Assembly: GCA_030682575.1 (NCBI GenBank)
Contig: JAUXNX010000003.1
Coordinates: 1-64,000 of the forward strand
Direction: 5' to 3'
Length of the DNA: 64,000 bases
DNA from: Gammaproteobacteria bacterium
GTDB taxonomy: Bacteria > Pseudomonadota > Gammaproteobacteria > Pseudomonadales > Pseudohongiellaceae
Of the stretch, positions 12,544 through 21,019 are shown piece after piece (within the stretch, counting starts at the first letter, position 1; each line of letters opens with the position of its first letter). Made by a program: the position numbers and the translations under genes. The notes under the pieces are model-generated. The model did no database searches, was not told the DNA's origin, and worked only from the letters and a program-made list of their open reading frames with translations.

Positions 12544-12624
12544 TGCATTTCTCCGGATTACTGATACCGATCTTGCCAGACCTTCCATTACAACCAGTGT
12601 GTTTGTCTGTCTGCTGTCCCGCAC

Positions 12625-13626
12625 TTACCGAAAACTGTTCAGCCCGACAAAGGTTCCGCCATTGCGCTGTGTCAGCTCGCGCATGAGGTTGGCGAAACGG
12701 TAGGCGCTCTGGTGATAGCGCGCCTCCAGACTGAAAATGACAGGAAAACCCACCCCATGTATACGCACCATCGGATTGCCGTCGGCATCCTTGGCATTGA
12801 GTCGATCAATAGTCCTCAACACCTGAGTGATCGAGCCACCGGGCTGAAAGTCGTCCCCCATCACATAAATGCTGATCTTCTTGTCCGGAGCATAGTACGT
12901 ATTGATGGCTGCCGTGACCCCTTCAACCGGACTGCTGTTGCTGAACGGACTCCAGTTTCGCAGGGTGCTGATGATGGTCGAGCGCCGAGCGGGCGTATCG
13001 GGAATCCACTGCCCCCGGAACGAGTTGAACATGTAGTCGCCCATGTCGTTCATGATCTGGATACCCTTTACCTCGGGATAGACATCCAGTGTGTTGACAA
13101 TCGTGTCGATCAACTTGGGCCATGCGTTCTGAAACATACTGCCGGAGGTATCGATGACAAAGATGATGTACTCGCTGTCGACCGGAATACCACCCACCAG
13201 ATTGTTGCGGCGTGTGGAGTCTTCTCCCAGGAGACGCTGCATTTCGTCTGTCAGTGACTGCTTGGCAGAGGCAAGGGTCTGCGCCTCGATGATGCGCTCG
13301 TCGGCAACGCTGTTGGAGGATTCGAAGCGCCCCTGTACGGCATAGAGCTCACGGCGCAGATTGGCGATACGATCCTGGAAGGCGGAGAGCTGTTCACGCT
13401 TGGCATTCAGATCACGATTGACGACCTGCGTCTCACCACGAATCTCGAACAACTGCGCCTGCAGGTTGGAGACCGGCAATTCCTGGGGCACCAGTGCGGC
13501 CTCTATGGTGACTATCGGGGAGCTGTCGGTAATCAGCAGCAACAGAATCATCGCTCCGAAACCGCAGGAGATCACGTCGAGGAAAGCGATGCTTGAAGCA
13601 TCTGAATCATCACGTCGTTTACGCAT
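12625..13626 (-). CDS. Membrane-anchored vWA protein with ExbD/TolR-like transmembrane helix (second copy)
   Basis: 333 residues. A short basic N-terminus leads into one membrane helix (about 13-33) containing AFLDVISCGFGAM, which resembles the Asp-bearing helix of ExbD/TolR/MotB (Asp17 in the place of the proton-carrying Asp). A coiled coil (about 50-130) follows, then a periplasmic von Willebrand A domain with MIDAS motif DTSGS (159-163). No peptidoglycan-binding OmpA-type domain is present. It overlaps the upstream vWA gene by one base (taATG) and is its paralogue. Together with the MotA/TolQ-like channel it looks like the B-subunit of a stator carrying a vWA head. The function is inference. 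Confidence 0.87.
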   Translation of the reverse strand: MRKRRDDSDASSIAFLDVISCGFGAMILLLLITDSSPIVTIEAALVPQELPVSNLQAQLFEIRGETQVVNRDLNAKREQLSAFQDRIANLRRELYAVQGRFESSNSVADERIIEAQTLASAKQSLTDEMQRLLGEDSTRRNNLVGGIPVDSEYIIFVIDTSGSMFQNAWPKLIDTIVNTLDVYPEVKGIQIMNDMGDYMFNSFRGQWIPDTPARRSTIISTLRNWSPFSNSSPVEGVTAAINTYYAPDKKISIYVMGDDFQPGGSITQVLRTIDRLNAKDADGNPMVRIHGVGFPVIFSLEARYHQSAYRFANLMRELTQRNGGTFVGLNSFR

Positions 13627-14729
13627 TATGGCCAGTCTCGCGCTGGACTGAGGAATGAACCCCGGGTGATCTGAGCCAGTTGCCAGTACGCCGCCGATGC
13701 ACTCGGGTCGCCCTCAAGCGGCAGCAGTATTACGTTTACCGGCGTGCGCTGAGGAAGATACTCTACCGCATCCTCGAAAAGTTCAAGCCTTTTTGCCGGG
13801 GTGATCAGCGTGTCGTTGGAGCGCGCGCCGGACAGTGTAGGCAGCCCATCGGTTATCAGATAGATATTGTCGGGTGGCGGTGACATCCGTGCGGCAGCCT
13901 GGAATACCCCGGCCAGATTGGTGCCTTCCTGGGGAATAAAGCGCTTCACTCCATCTATGGCCTGATTCAACTCATCACGATCAGCGACCTCCCTCCAGGT
14001 ACCTTCGGTACCGGCAAGGGCCGCAGTCACGCCATTACTGAAACCGTATATCTGATACTGGCTCGCTACGGGCAACTGGCTGCTGATCCACTCAACCGTG
14101 CGCACGGCCCGTTGCCATTTTTCGGCAGCACGCTTGTTCTGATCCGACATGTTGCGAGTGCGGATGATGTTGACCAAGGTCTCGTCGAGCATGCTCGCCG
14201 AGGTGTCGATGAGAATCAGCACACGGTTGCCACCGAGAAACATGCCGGTCAGGTACTGACGATCCCCTTCCCCGACGAACGCACGGGCATTGGTCCCGGT
14301 TTGCTCAATGGCGCTGGCCTGCAATCTTTGCAGTTCCTCCTCCAGCGAACGGATATCCGCCCGCAATTGTTCGAGGCTCTCGTCGCTCGCCAGCGAGGTG
14401 TTCTCCAGCATCGCCAGTTGCTGCATGAAATTCTGTATCTCTTCTTCAATGCGTCTGGCCAGACCTTCTGCTGTCACCACCTCAAGACTGACATCAGCAA
14501 GCGTGTTCCTGGCGCGCACCAGATTCTGTCGACCTTCGAGGATTTCCTCTTCGAGTAATCTGGCCTCGGCTGTTACATTCGGATCTGTCACCGTCTCCTG
14601 TTCGGACATCTGATGGTCAAGAATCAGGAAGATCAATACCACAGCACCAAACCCACAGGACATGACGTCGAGAAAGGCCATGCTCATGGGGCTGAACGCC
14701 CTGCGTTGTCTTTTCTTACTCGTTGCCAT
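13626..14729 (-). CDS. Membrane-anchored vWA protein with ExbD/TolR-like transmembrane helix (first copy)
   Basis: 367 residues. A basic N-terminus (KKRQRR) is followed by one membrane helix with AFLDVMSCGFGAVVLIFLIL; Asp21 sits where ExbD/TolR/MotB carry the proton-binding Asp. A long charged coiled coil (about 50-145) leads to a vWA domain starting with DTSAS (MIDAS, Asp175), with later conserved segments GTNLAG and YLITDGLPTL. Same-strand neighbours overlap: 14 bases with the actin-like gene upstream and one base with the second vWA gene downstream, so translation is coupled. Two paralogous vWA subunits could form a heterodimer like the two B-subunits of a 5:2 stator (inference). Confidence 0.87.
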   Translation of the reverse strand: MATSKKRQRRAFSPMSMAFLDVMSCGFGAVVLIFLILDHQMSEQETVTDPNVTAEARLLEEEILEGRQNLVRARNTLADVSLEVVTAEGLARRIEEEIQNFMQQLAMLENTSLASDESLEQLRADIRSLEEELQRLQASAIEQTGTNARAFVGEGDRQYLTGMFLGGNRVLILIDTSASMLDETLVNIIRTRNMSDQNKRAAEKWQRAVRTVEWISSQLPVASQYQIYGFSNGVTAALAGTEGTWREVADRDELNQAIDGVKRFIPQEGTNLAGVFQAAARMSPPPDNIYLITDGLPTLSGARSNDTLITPAKRLELFEDAVEYLPQRTPVNVILLPLEGDPSASAAYWQLAQITRGSFLSPARDWP

Positions 14730-16128
14730 CCTGCACCCGAATCAACTCAATAGTGTCCGTGGTACTCACAAGCCCGATGCGGTCACCCAGATGCAAACGC
14801 TGCACCGGCAGTGCGGCGTTGCCATTGATCTGCAGACCGGCCGCCGCTCCGCCCTCAGTAACCCGTAATGCAAAATGACCGGAGTCGAAAGAGATTTCTC
14901 CCAGCACTGGCACGCTCTCGGCTGCGCTGCGTCCGCCCCGCCTGAGCAACTCCAGAGACGGTCGTCCATCCGTTGCGATGCGCCCCAGTATCGTCATCCC
15001 ATCACTCAATTTTCGCGCCCGATGTTGCACAACGCCGTGAGTCGGCTGCTCCACCGCCACAAAGGTTTGCTCCGTCAAAGCTGCAGAGGGGCGAAGGCGA
15101 GTCACGAAATGCACTGCTTCCGGGGAGCTTGTCAGCTCCTCGTGATAACGCAGACAGGCACCACCAACGGTGTCCTCGCTCAGCGCGCTGATCCTGTCGA
15201 AATGTTTGCCTAGCTCATCAGCGAAACCGGGCAATCCTTGTAGTCGATCCGACACCAGCAGACGACTGCTTCCCTCCGGATTGAGTAATGACAGTTGCTG
15301 GGAAATCTTCTGAAAGAACGGCTGCAGTCGTGTGGACAGACTGCTGCGCGGCACTCGCGCCTGATGCACAGTGTTATTGTGATCGATGCTGACCAACAGG
15401 TTCCTCCGTGCCTCGTCGGAATCGGTCGCCGCACTGTTCTCCAATGCATCGACAGCATCACTTTCGCGTAGCCAGGCGGGCAGACCATCGAGCAACATTT
15501 GTTCGGATTGCGCGTTGTGCTGCGGATTGAAACGGCACTGCTGTATGAAAGCACTGGTCAGAAGCTGAATGAGACTCTCGGACATGTTGACCCAGCCAGT
15601 GCCGGGCACCTGCACCACACTTTCGCGCACCAGATCTCCACCTTGACGCTCCAGCTTTGACAACACGACTTGATGCAGATGGAGATCGACATGAATCACA
15701 CTGTCACTGCGAGAGTGGTCAATGGCCGCAGCCAGACCGGCGTCAACAACGCCAACCGCACTGAATGAACATTGCTTGATAAGCCCCAGCAGAATCGCCA
15801 ACTGTTGACGGGAAAAACTGCCTGGCACAGCCAGCAGCACATCGCCATCCAGTTTGGTGACGGACGCAAGATCCTGTAGATGTGAGAACGCGATGTCAGC
15901 GTTGTGGCGGTAATGCGCAACCGGCCGCGCAAATGGATCAAGATTCAGTTTGTGCCAGAACTGGTTGAAACAGTTGAGCGGACTCAACCGACTCTGTTTG
16001 CGGGCTCTCTCACCGAACTCAATGCGCTGCCCCGTGACAAGCGCATAGCCGGGGCTGCTGGCAATAACGCCGCTATGGTCGCTGACGCGAATGCCGACAT
16101 CATTGAATTCGAGAACGCGCAGTGTCAT
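14716..16128 (-). CDS. Actin/Hsp70-like ATPase-fold protein with C-terminal FHA-like segment
   Basis: 470 residues, no signal peptide or membrane helix, so cytoplasmic. The N-terminal ~330 residues read as an Hsp70/actin-type fold: the GDVLLAVPGSF segment, VGVVDAGLAAAID, and phosphate-loop-like VIHVDLHLHQVVLSKL. The C-terminal ~110 residues (ILGRIATDG at one end, LQINGNAALPV and LHLGDRIGLV at the other) resemble a forkhead-associated domain, a phosphothreonine-binding fold. It overlaps the channel gene by four bases (ATGA) and the vWA gene by 14. The family is not one I can name; catalytic competence is uncertain. A role as cytoplasmic regulator or scaffold of the channel is inference. Confidence 0.65.
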   Translation of the reverse strand: MTLRVLEFNDVGIRVSDHSGVIASSPGYALVTGQRIEFGERARKQSRLSPLNCFNQFWHKLNLDPFARPVAHYRHNADIAFSHLQDLASVTKLDGDVLLAVPGSFSRQQLAILLGLIKQCSFSAVGVVDAGLAAAIDHSRSDSVIHVDLHLHQVVLSKLERQGGDLVRESVVQVPGTGWVNMSESLIQLLTSAFIQQCRFNPQHNAQSEQMLLDGLPAWLRESDAVDALENSAATDSDEARRNLLVSIDHNNTVHQARVPRSSLSTRLQPFFQKISQQLSLLNPEGSSRLLVSDRLQGLPGFADELGKHFDRISALSEDTVGGACLRYHEELTSSPEAVHFVTRLRPSAALTEQTFVAVEQPTHGVVQHRARKLSDGMTILGRIATDGRPSLELLRRGGRSAAESVPVLGEISFDSGHFALRVTEGGAAAGLQINGNAALPVQRLHLGDRIGLVSTTDTIELIRVQDGNE

Positions 16129-16940
16129 TCCAGAGCATCCTTGTCAGGCACTTGCAAATAGCGCAGCAGATGCTCGTCGCAATAGGCCTGGGTATCGAGC
16201 ACCAGTCGGTCCTGCAGAAGCAATAACTGATGCAGGAGAAACATGAGGAGAATGCTGGTCACCAGCGCCACGAACGTGGAGTTGAATGCCACACCCAGGC
16301 TGACTGTTACGCCGAGAATGTCACCACTGACAGCCTGGTGCGCCTGACTCAGAGCGGCGCCGATTCCGCGCACTGTCCCGATGAAACCGATCGATGGAAT
16401 CGCCCAGGCGATGTAACGGATGATGCTCAGTTCGCTTTCGAGTCTGTCGGATTCGCTGTTGCAAATGTCCTTGATGGTGTCGGATGCATCCTGAATACTG
16501 CGGGTACTGCCAAAGCGATGCAGGCCAGCGAGGACCGCACGCGGCAACAGGAACGCCCGTTCATTTTCCGGCAATGCCTGTACCGGCCTTGAATAGTGCC
16601 GTGCGTCCTCAGGCAGGATGCTGATCCCTTCCGAGACCTGCAACAACTCGCGATCCAACAGTCCTCTTTCCTTGATAACTCGACGCGTCTTCATCCCGAT
16701 TATCGATAACGCCCAGAGCATCAGAATGATACAGGTCTCCTGTTCGAGATCGCGCAGAATCACATACAGGGAACGTTCCGCGACGTACGACTCATCGACA
16801 GCCTGTATGGCAGCCTGTTGCTCCTGAATGAACTCGGCGTTGGGCCGAATCACGGCAACATACACAGCATGCACCACGATCACCACGATGATGAGCGCGA
16901 AAATCTGATAGATCACTTCATTGAGATAATTCTGCTTCAT
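16125..16940 (-). CDS. MotA/TolQ/ExbB-family proton channel subunit
   Basis: 271 residues with hydrophobic helices at about 8-32, 66-84, 163-190 and 203-235. The pair around IPSIGFIGTVRGIGAAL and VSLGVAFNSTFVALVTSILL is the MotA/TolQ/ExbB signature, the ion-conducting part that normally pentamerises round two single-helix partners. The extended cytoplasmic loop between helices 2 and 3 fits the family. No separate ExbD/TolR gene is present; instead the two vWA proteins downstream have the matching Asp-containing helix. The ATGA overlap with the actin-like gene implies coupled translation. Its role as motor of this cluster is inferred from family and context. Confidence 0.88.
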   Translation of the reverse strand: MKQNYLNEVIYQIFALIIVVIVVHAVYVAVIRPNAEFIQEQQAAIQAVDESYVAERSLYVILRDLEQETCIILMLWALSIIGMKTRRVIKERGLLDRELLQVSEGISILPEDARHYSRPVQALPENERAFLLPRAVLAGLHRFGSTRSIQDASDTIKDICNSESDRLESELSIIRYIAWAIPSIGFIGTVRGIGAALSQAHQAVSGDILGVTVSLGVAFNSTFVALVTSILLMFLLHQLLLLQDRLVLDTQAYCDEHLLRYLQVPDKDALE

Positions 16941-16990
16941 TCGCTCGCCCTGATTTTTCCATTTCGATTTTGTTCAGTGCCCGGATTGCA

Positions 16991-17278
16991 TCAGATGTCT
17001 ACCGGGAACGAGACACCCAGATCCTGGGACACCTGCTCCGTCGGGATGAAACGGCCAGACCCATCTGTTGCCGCGTCGGCGTCTGCACCGCTGATATCAT
17101 CAGCCGCATCTTCGTCCGTTTGTGTAACAGTGCTGCTCTGTGAATTGCCCTGCACACCCACATCAGTAGCAGTGTCAGCCTGCGCCTGGTCTTGCTGTGC
17201 GGTCGTCTGGGCCTGGGCCATGTGCACAATGCTCATCAACGCGGCCAGTAACAATGGCAGAAAAGATGTTCGTTTCAT
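16991..17278 (-). CDS. Small secreted acidic protein, function unknown (cluster gene)
   Basis: 95 residues. A clear Sec signal peptide (MKRTSFLPLLLAALMS, cleavage near AQA) is followed by a Gln/Asp/Thr-rich, probably disordered stretch. The protein ends in a more ordered tail, FIPTEQVSQDLGVSFPVDI, which may be the functional contact. The start is three bases from the stop of the PEGA/FGE-like gene and the gene lies 50 bases before the channel gene, so it is part of the transcription unit. The family was not recognised. Confidence 0.7.
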   Translation of the reverse strand: MKRTSFLPLLLAALMSIVHMAQAQTTAQQDQAQADTATDVGVQGNSQSSTVTQTDEDAADDISGADADAATDGSGRFIPTEQVSQDLGVSFPVDI

Positions 17279-17281
17279 GAT

Positions 17282-19399
17282 TCATTCCTCCAGATAGCGT
17301 GCGATCCGGAATCCCAGATCATTGCGTGCGGTGTCGGCAAAGTCGCGGAAGGAAAGGCGCAGCTCGGTAATGCTGCTATGCGCCCAACTGGAACCCTTGA
17401 TCGTGTGGTAGGCACCGGACGTGGGGCCAAGTGGATCCACTTCCACTGCTGTACCAAGACTGATGAGTGTACCGTAGTAGTCATGCACCCATTCCGAGAC
17501 ATTGCCTGCCATGTCATACATGCCCCGGCTGTTGACTGCAAACTGACCGACCGGCGCAGTGCCCATGAAGGTGTCGTCATAACCCGGAATGTACTGTCCC
17601 ATGAAATTGCTGACAGAGACATCGGCAAAGTTGCCTGCAGCGGGAGGGGGAGGCAACTGGTCACCCCAGGGATAACGCAGCACATTGCCATTGCCATCTG
17701 TGCGCGCCGCCCACTCCCACTCTGCCTCACTGGGCAGGCGATAACCGGTGGCATCGGGATTGAATCCGACCACCTGACCCCCTTCCACGTTGTAGAACAG
17801 CGGGAGTCCTTCCTGCTGGCTTAGCCAGTTGCAGTAAAGGGCTGCGTCCTGCCAGCCAACCTGCACAACCGGCTGATTGTCCAGATCCAATGTACGTCCT
17901 TCCAGTACACCGGAAGAGTGGCCGGCCTTGAACCGTCGGTACTGAGCATTGCTGACTTCGTGGGGGGACAGATAGAAAGCTCTCTCCAACCGCACTTCGC
18001 GCAAATCTTCATTCGCACGCCTGCCGGGCTCGCGACGAGAAGCACCCATGGTGAACTGGCCGGGATACAACAGTGTTAGTGATTGACCTGCCGCAGTAGT
18101 AATGACCGGGCGAATGGCCTCCACGCGAGCGTCTTCAAGAGACTTGAGGGACACGCGCAGTTCCTGCTCCAGACCGGGTCTCGAAGTAAAGCTGCCGGTG
18201 TAAGGAACGTAGCCATCCAGCCTGACCTCGATTATCTGGCTCGCCGCGAGCAGCTCCAGGGTCTGATTTGCGCGGCCCTTGAATTCACCATCCACATACA
18301 ATTCGGCCTCGGCAGGCTCCGCCACCACACGCACCACCGAAGTGATGGGGATCAGGGATACCGTTATGTCCTGCTCCTGATCAGGGCGGGTCTGAATGCT
18401 ACGGGAGGCGGCATCAAAACCGCTGCGGAACAAGGTGATTTCGTGGGTACGGCCCGGTGGCAGCGCCACTTCAATCGGAGTCTGACCTCTGAACTGACCA
18501 TTGATGGTGACATTCGCACCGCTCGGCTGAGAGCGGATGAAGACGAGGCCATCGGCCCGCTCCAGCACCACCGAGGGTAAAGCCAGGGTTTCACCAGCGA
18601 CCACTTCGAGACGATCCTGCCAGGCCTTGTGCCCGGCCAGTTTCAGCGTGACTTCGTGTTGGCCCTGAAGAATTTCGGCATTGTACGGCGTGGTTCCCAG
18701 CAGTTGCCCGTTGACCAGGATTTCGGCACCGGCAGGCTCTGTGCTGAGGCTGACTTCTCCCCACGCCTGTTGCATCTGTGCACTGAACTGAGTGACGGCA
18801 GCACGTCCCGGCACGGTAATCATTTCCGTATAGGGAAAGTAACGGTCGGCCGTGATTGTGAGTTCGTACTCCCCCGGCTCCAGTTCAATATCGCGTAGAG
18901 GGATACGCCCCAACTCCGCGCCATTCAAAGCCACGAGTGCGCCGCTGAGTCCACCACTGACACCGGTAGCCTCAAAACTGACGATGCCGGGGAGTTCGCG
19001 CAATGAAAAAGGGTGGTTCTGCGCCTGAGCCTCACCTACAACGAGGGTGATCTGCTCGTCGTGATAGCCCTCGTTACGCAGCAGGATGGGATATTCTCCC
19101 GGCAGCATCAAGTGACGCTCACCAAGTTGCAGAGAAAATCCGTCCTGAATCTCGACACTGGCCGTGATCGGCGTTACCTGCACGTAGACTGATCTGGCAG
19201 TGAGGATGAACCAGCCGGAAGCACCTGCCATCAGGAGAAACCCGACGATCAGCAAATGCGGCCAGCGCAGCTTTAGTGCCGAGCGCTTCTTGCGCGGATC
19301 GGGGGGTGAAAAATCGATGGGAACAATGGGGTCTGCGGAGCCTGCTGGGACACTGGCTCCTGCCTCATTTCCGGCACTGTCTTTCCTGTAATCCTGCAT
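17282..19399 (-). CDS. Membrane protein with PEGA repeats and C-terminal FGE-sulfatase (SUMF1-like) domain
   Basis: 705 residues: a cytoplasmic Pro/Lys-rich N-terminus, one membrane helix (about 46-67), then a periplasmic array of PEGA-type beta repeats (recognisable in AGAEILVNGQLLGTTP, SGANVTINGQFRGQTP, AEAELYVDGEFKG), and a C-terminal FGE/SUMF1-like domain (about 440-703) with FTMGASRRE, GYRLPSEAEWEWAAR, YDMAGNVSEWV and LGFRIARY. The C-terminal half lacks the paired cysteines that bind copper in true formylglycine-generating enzymes, so it is probably a binding or structural module rather than an oxidase. The gene starts four bases after the TPR gene's stop. A scaffold role is inference. 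Confidence 0.85.
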   Translation of the reverse strand: MQDYRKDSAGNEAGASVPAGSADPIVPIDFSPPDPRKKRSALKLRWPHLLIVGFLLMAGASGWFILTARSVYVQVTPITASVEIQDGFSLQLGERHLMLPGEYPILLRNEGYHDEQITLVVGEAQAQNHPFSLRELPGIVSFEATGVSGGLSGALVALNGAELGRIPLRDIELEPGEYELTITADRYFPYTEMITVPGRAAVTQFSAQMQQAWGEVSLSTEPAGAEILVNGQLLGTTPYNAEILQGQHEVTLKLAGHKAWQDRLEVVAGETLALPSVVLERADGLVFIRSQPSGANVTINGQFRGQTPIEVALPPGRTHEITLFRSGFDAASRSIQTRPDQEQDITVSLIPITSVVRVVAEPAEAELYVDGEFKGRANQTLELLAASQIIEVRLDGYVPYTGSFTSRPGLEQELRVSLKSLEDARVEAIRPVITTAAGQSLTLLYPGQFTMGASRREPGRRANEDLREVRLERAFYLSPHEVSNAQYRRFKAGHSSGVLEGRTLDLDNQPVVQVGWQDAALYCNWLSQQEGLPLFYNVEGGQVVGFNPDATGYRLPSEAEWEWAARTDGNGNVLRYPWGDQLPPPPAAGNFADVSVSNFMGQYIPGYDDTFMGTAPVGQFAVNSRGMYDMAGNVSEWVHDYYGTLISLGTAVEVDPLGPTSGAYHTIKGSSWAHSSITELRLSFRDFADTARNDLGFRIARYLEE

Positions 19400-19403
19400 G
19401 AGC

Positions 19404-20954
19404 TCAGCGCCTGTTGACTGCGACGACTTCTTCCGTACACGCGATGGTCACTGGCGTGCTGCGCCCGTCAAAACCCACCTCGAACTCCATTCGCACATCG
19501 CGATAACCGGGACGGGTGCCCACGGCCACATACTGCCCCGGCTTGAGCGACAGCACCTGACTCTGAAAACGCCCCAGTACGCCCACCTGGTAAAGTGTCA
19601 CTTCCGTCAGGTTGTCTGACACGATCTGCACGTCCACTGGCACCTGCACTTTGGCAAGCAACGCTTCAAGCTCGCCCAACTGCTGCTGCAGGCGCGGTCC
19701 CGACGATTCCAATTGCAGCCCGGTGTAATAAACCTGAACAGCCTGCTCATGCACGGCGGTATCAGCCAGACGACCGGGTTGTTCGATGGCACTCTGCAGG
19801 AGACGATCCAGCTGCAAGCGCTTCTGTGCGTAGTCCCTGCCCTCGACAGCAAACACCAGATTGGCGTCGATGGCCAATGCACTGTCGTACTCGGCAACTG
19901 CAGCCTCCCAACGCTCTTCAGCCTCAAGAGCTCTGGCGCTGTTCTGATGGCGGGTAATCCGATTGACTGCCAGTTGGTCGCGGGTCTGGGTTATCGCTTC
20001 CTGAGCCTGTTGCGAGCCGGGCCGCATCGCCAGCGCCCTCTCGAAAGCGGTAATAGCCGTCTCTGAATTGCCTGCCTGCAGCGCAGCAAAGCCTTCCGAC
20101 ATTACTCTGGCGAAAGCATTCTCACCGATCTGTGCACGAACATCCGAAAGCATTCTGCGTGCAGCATTGTGATACTGATCCAGTGCAACCGCCTCACGCA
20201 GTCGCCCCTCTGCTGCCTCATGATCAGCTCGTGCGGTCAGGCTTGCAGCCTCACGCAACAGTACTTCAACCTGATCAAGCGTACTGGCGCGCTGCACTCC
20301 AAGTCGGGCATCACTGTCCTGCGGCCGCATGGTCAGCGCCTGATTGAATTTTTCGCTCGCCAGTGCTGCATTGCCGGCCTCCAGTGCCGCATTACCTTCT
20401 GCCATTGCAGCGGCAAATCTCAGCGGCAATTCGCCCTGCAGAGCTTGCAAGGCAGCATCACTGCTGCGGTACTGCTCAGTAGCCTGTCCGAACTCCTGGG
20501 TTCTGTAGGCATCATCTCCGAGGCGCGCAAACTCCAGCGCCGCCTGATAGCTTTCGGCAGCCCAGTCCTCGACGTTCAGCGACTGCAACTCTGCCTGCCG
20601 CGTCAGCAGGCTGGCCAGCACATCCTGAGCCTCTTTGCGCTGCAACGCACGCTGGGCTTCCTGAAATGGCGATATGGGATTCGTGTTGGCAGAGGCAGCA
20701 ACAACAGGCAGGGCGATCTCTGTCACTTCTGCACGCGGCGTAAATGGCAATTCGTATTCCGCCACAACTCCGGGCAGCACAAAGATCACTGCCAGCGCCA
20801 GCAGTGTGAGCACACCGAGCATCAGCCACACCAATGGGGAAAGCCCGCTCCCAGCGGTTGCCGACATGGATCTGGCTACTTGGCCATGCCCAGTCGCGCC
20901 TGGAGGCAGGCCAGGATCGGCGGCTTCGTTGTATATAACTTCTTTATCTGACAT
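19404..20954 (-). CDS. Single-pass membrane TPR protein (cluster gene)
   Basis: 516 residues. A ~40-residue cytoplasmic tail precedes a membrane helix (about 41-62, LVWLMLGVLTLLALAVIFVL). The long periplasmic part is mostly alanine/glutamine/glutamate-rich paired helices that read as tetratricopeptide repeats (for example ALAMRPGSQQAQEAI and ALAIDANLVFAVEGRDYA). The last ~80 residues (TLYQVGVLGRFQSQVLSLKPGQYVAVG split over strands) resemble a PEGA-like beta domain, matching the neighbouring PEGA protein. The gap to that next gene is four bases. It is probably a periplasmic protein-protein scaffold; the exact partners are unknown. Confidence 0.8.
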   Translation of the reverse strand: MSDKEVIYNEAADPGLPPGATGHGQVARSMSATAGSGLSPLVWLMLGVLTLLALAVIFVLPGVVAEYELPFTPRAEVTEIALPVVAASANTNPISPFQEAQRALQRKEAQDVLASLLTRQAELQSLNVEDWAAESYQAALEFARLGDDAYRTQEFGQATEQYRSSDAALQALQGELPLRFAAAMAEGNAALEAGNAALASEKFNQALTMRPQDSDARLGVQRASTLDQVEVLLREAASLTARADHEAAEGRLREAVALDQYHNAARRMLSDVRAQIGENAFARVMSEGFAALQAGNSETAITAFERALAMRPGSQQAQEAITQTRDQLAVNRITRHQNSARALEAEERWEAAVAEYDSALAIDANLVFAVEGRDYAQKRLQLDRLLQSAIEQPGRLADTAVHEQAVQVYYTGLQLESSGPRLQQQLGELEALLAKVQVPVDVQIVSDNLTEVTLYQVGVLGRFQSQVLSLKPGQYVAVGTRPGYRDVRMEFEVGFDGRSTPVTIACTEEVVAVNRR

Positions 20955-21019
20955 AACGCTCGTCTGACCATCCAGGGTAGTGCGCCGCAGCAGGCTTTGG
21001 CAGCCACTGGCAACCCGGG

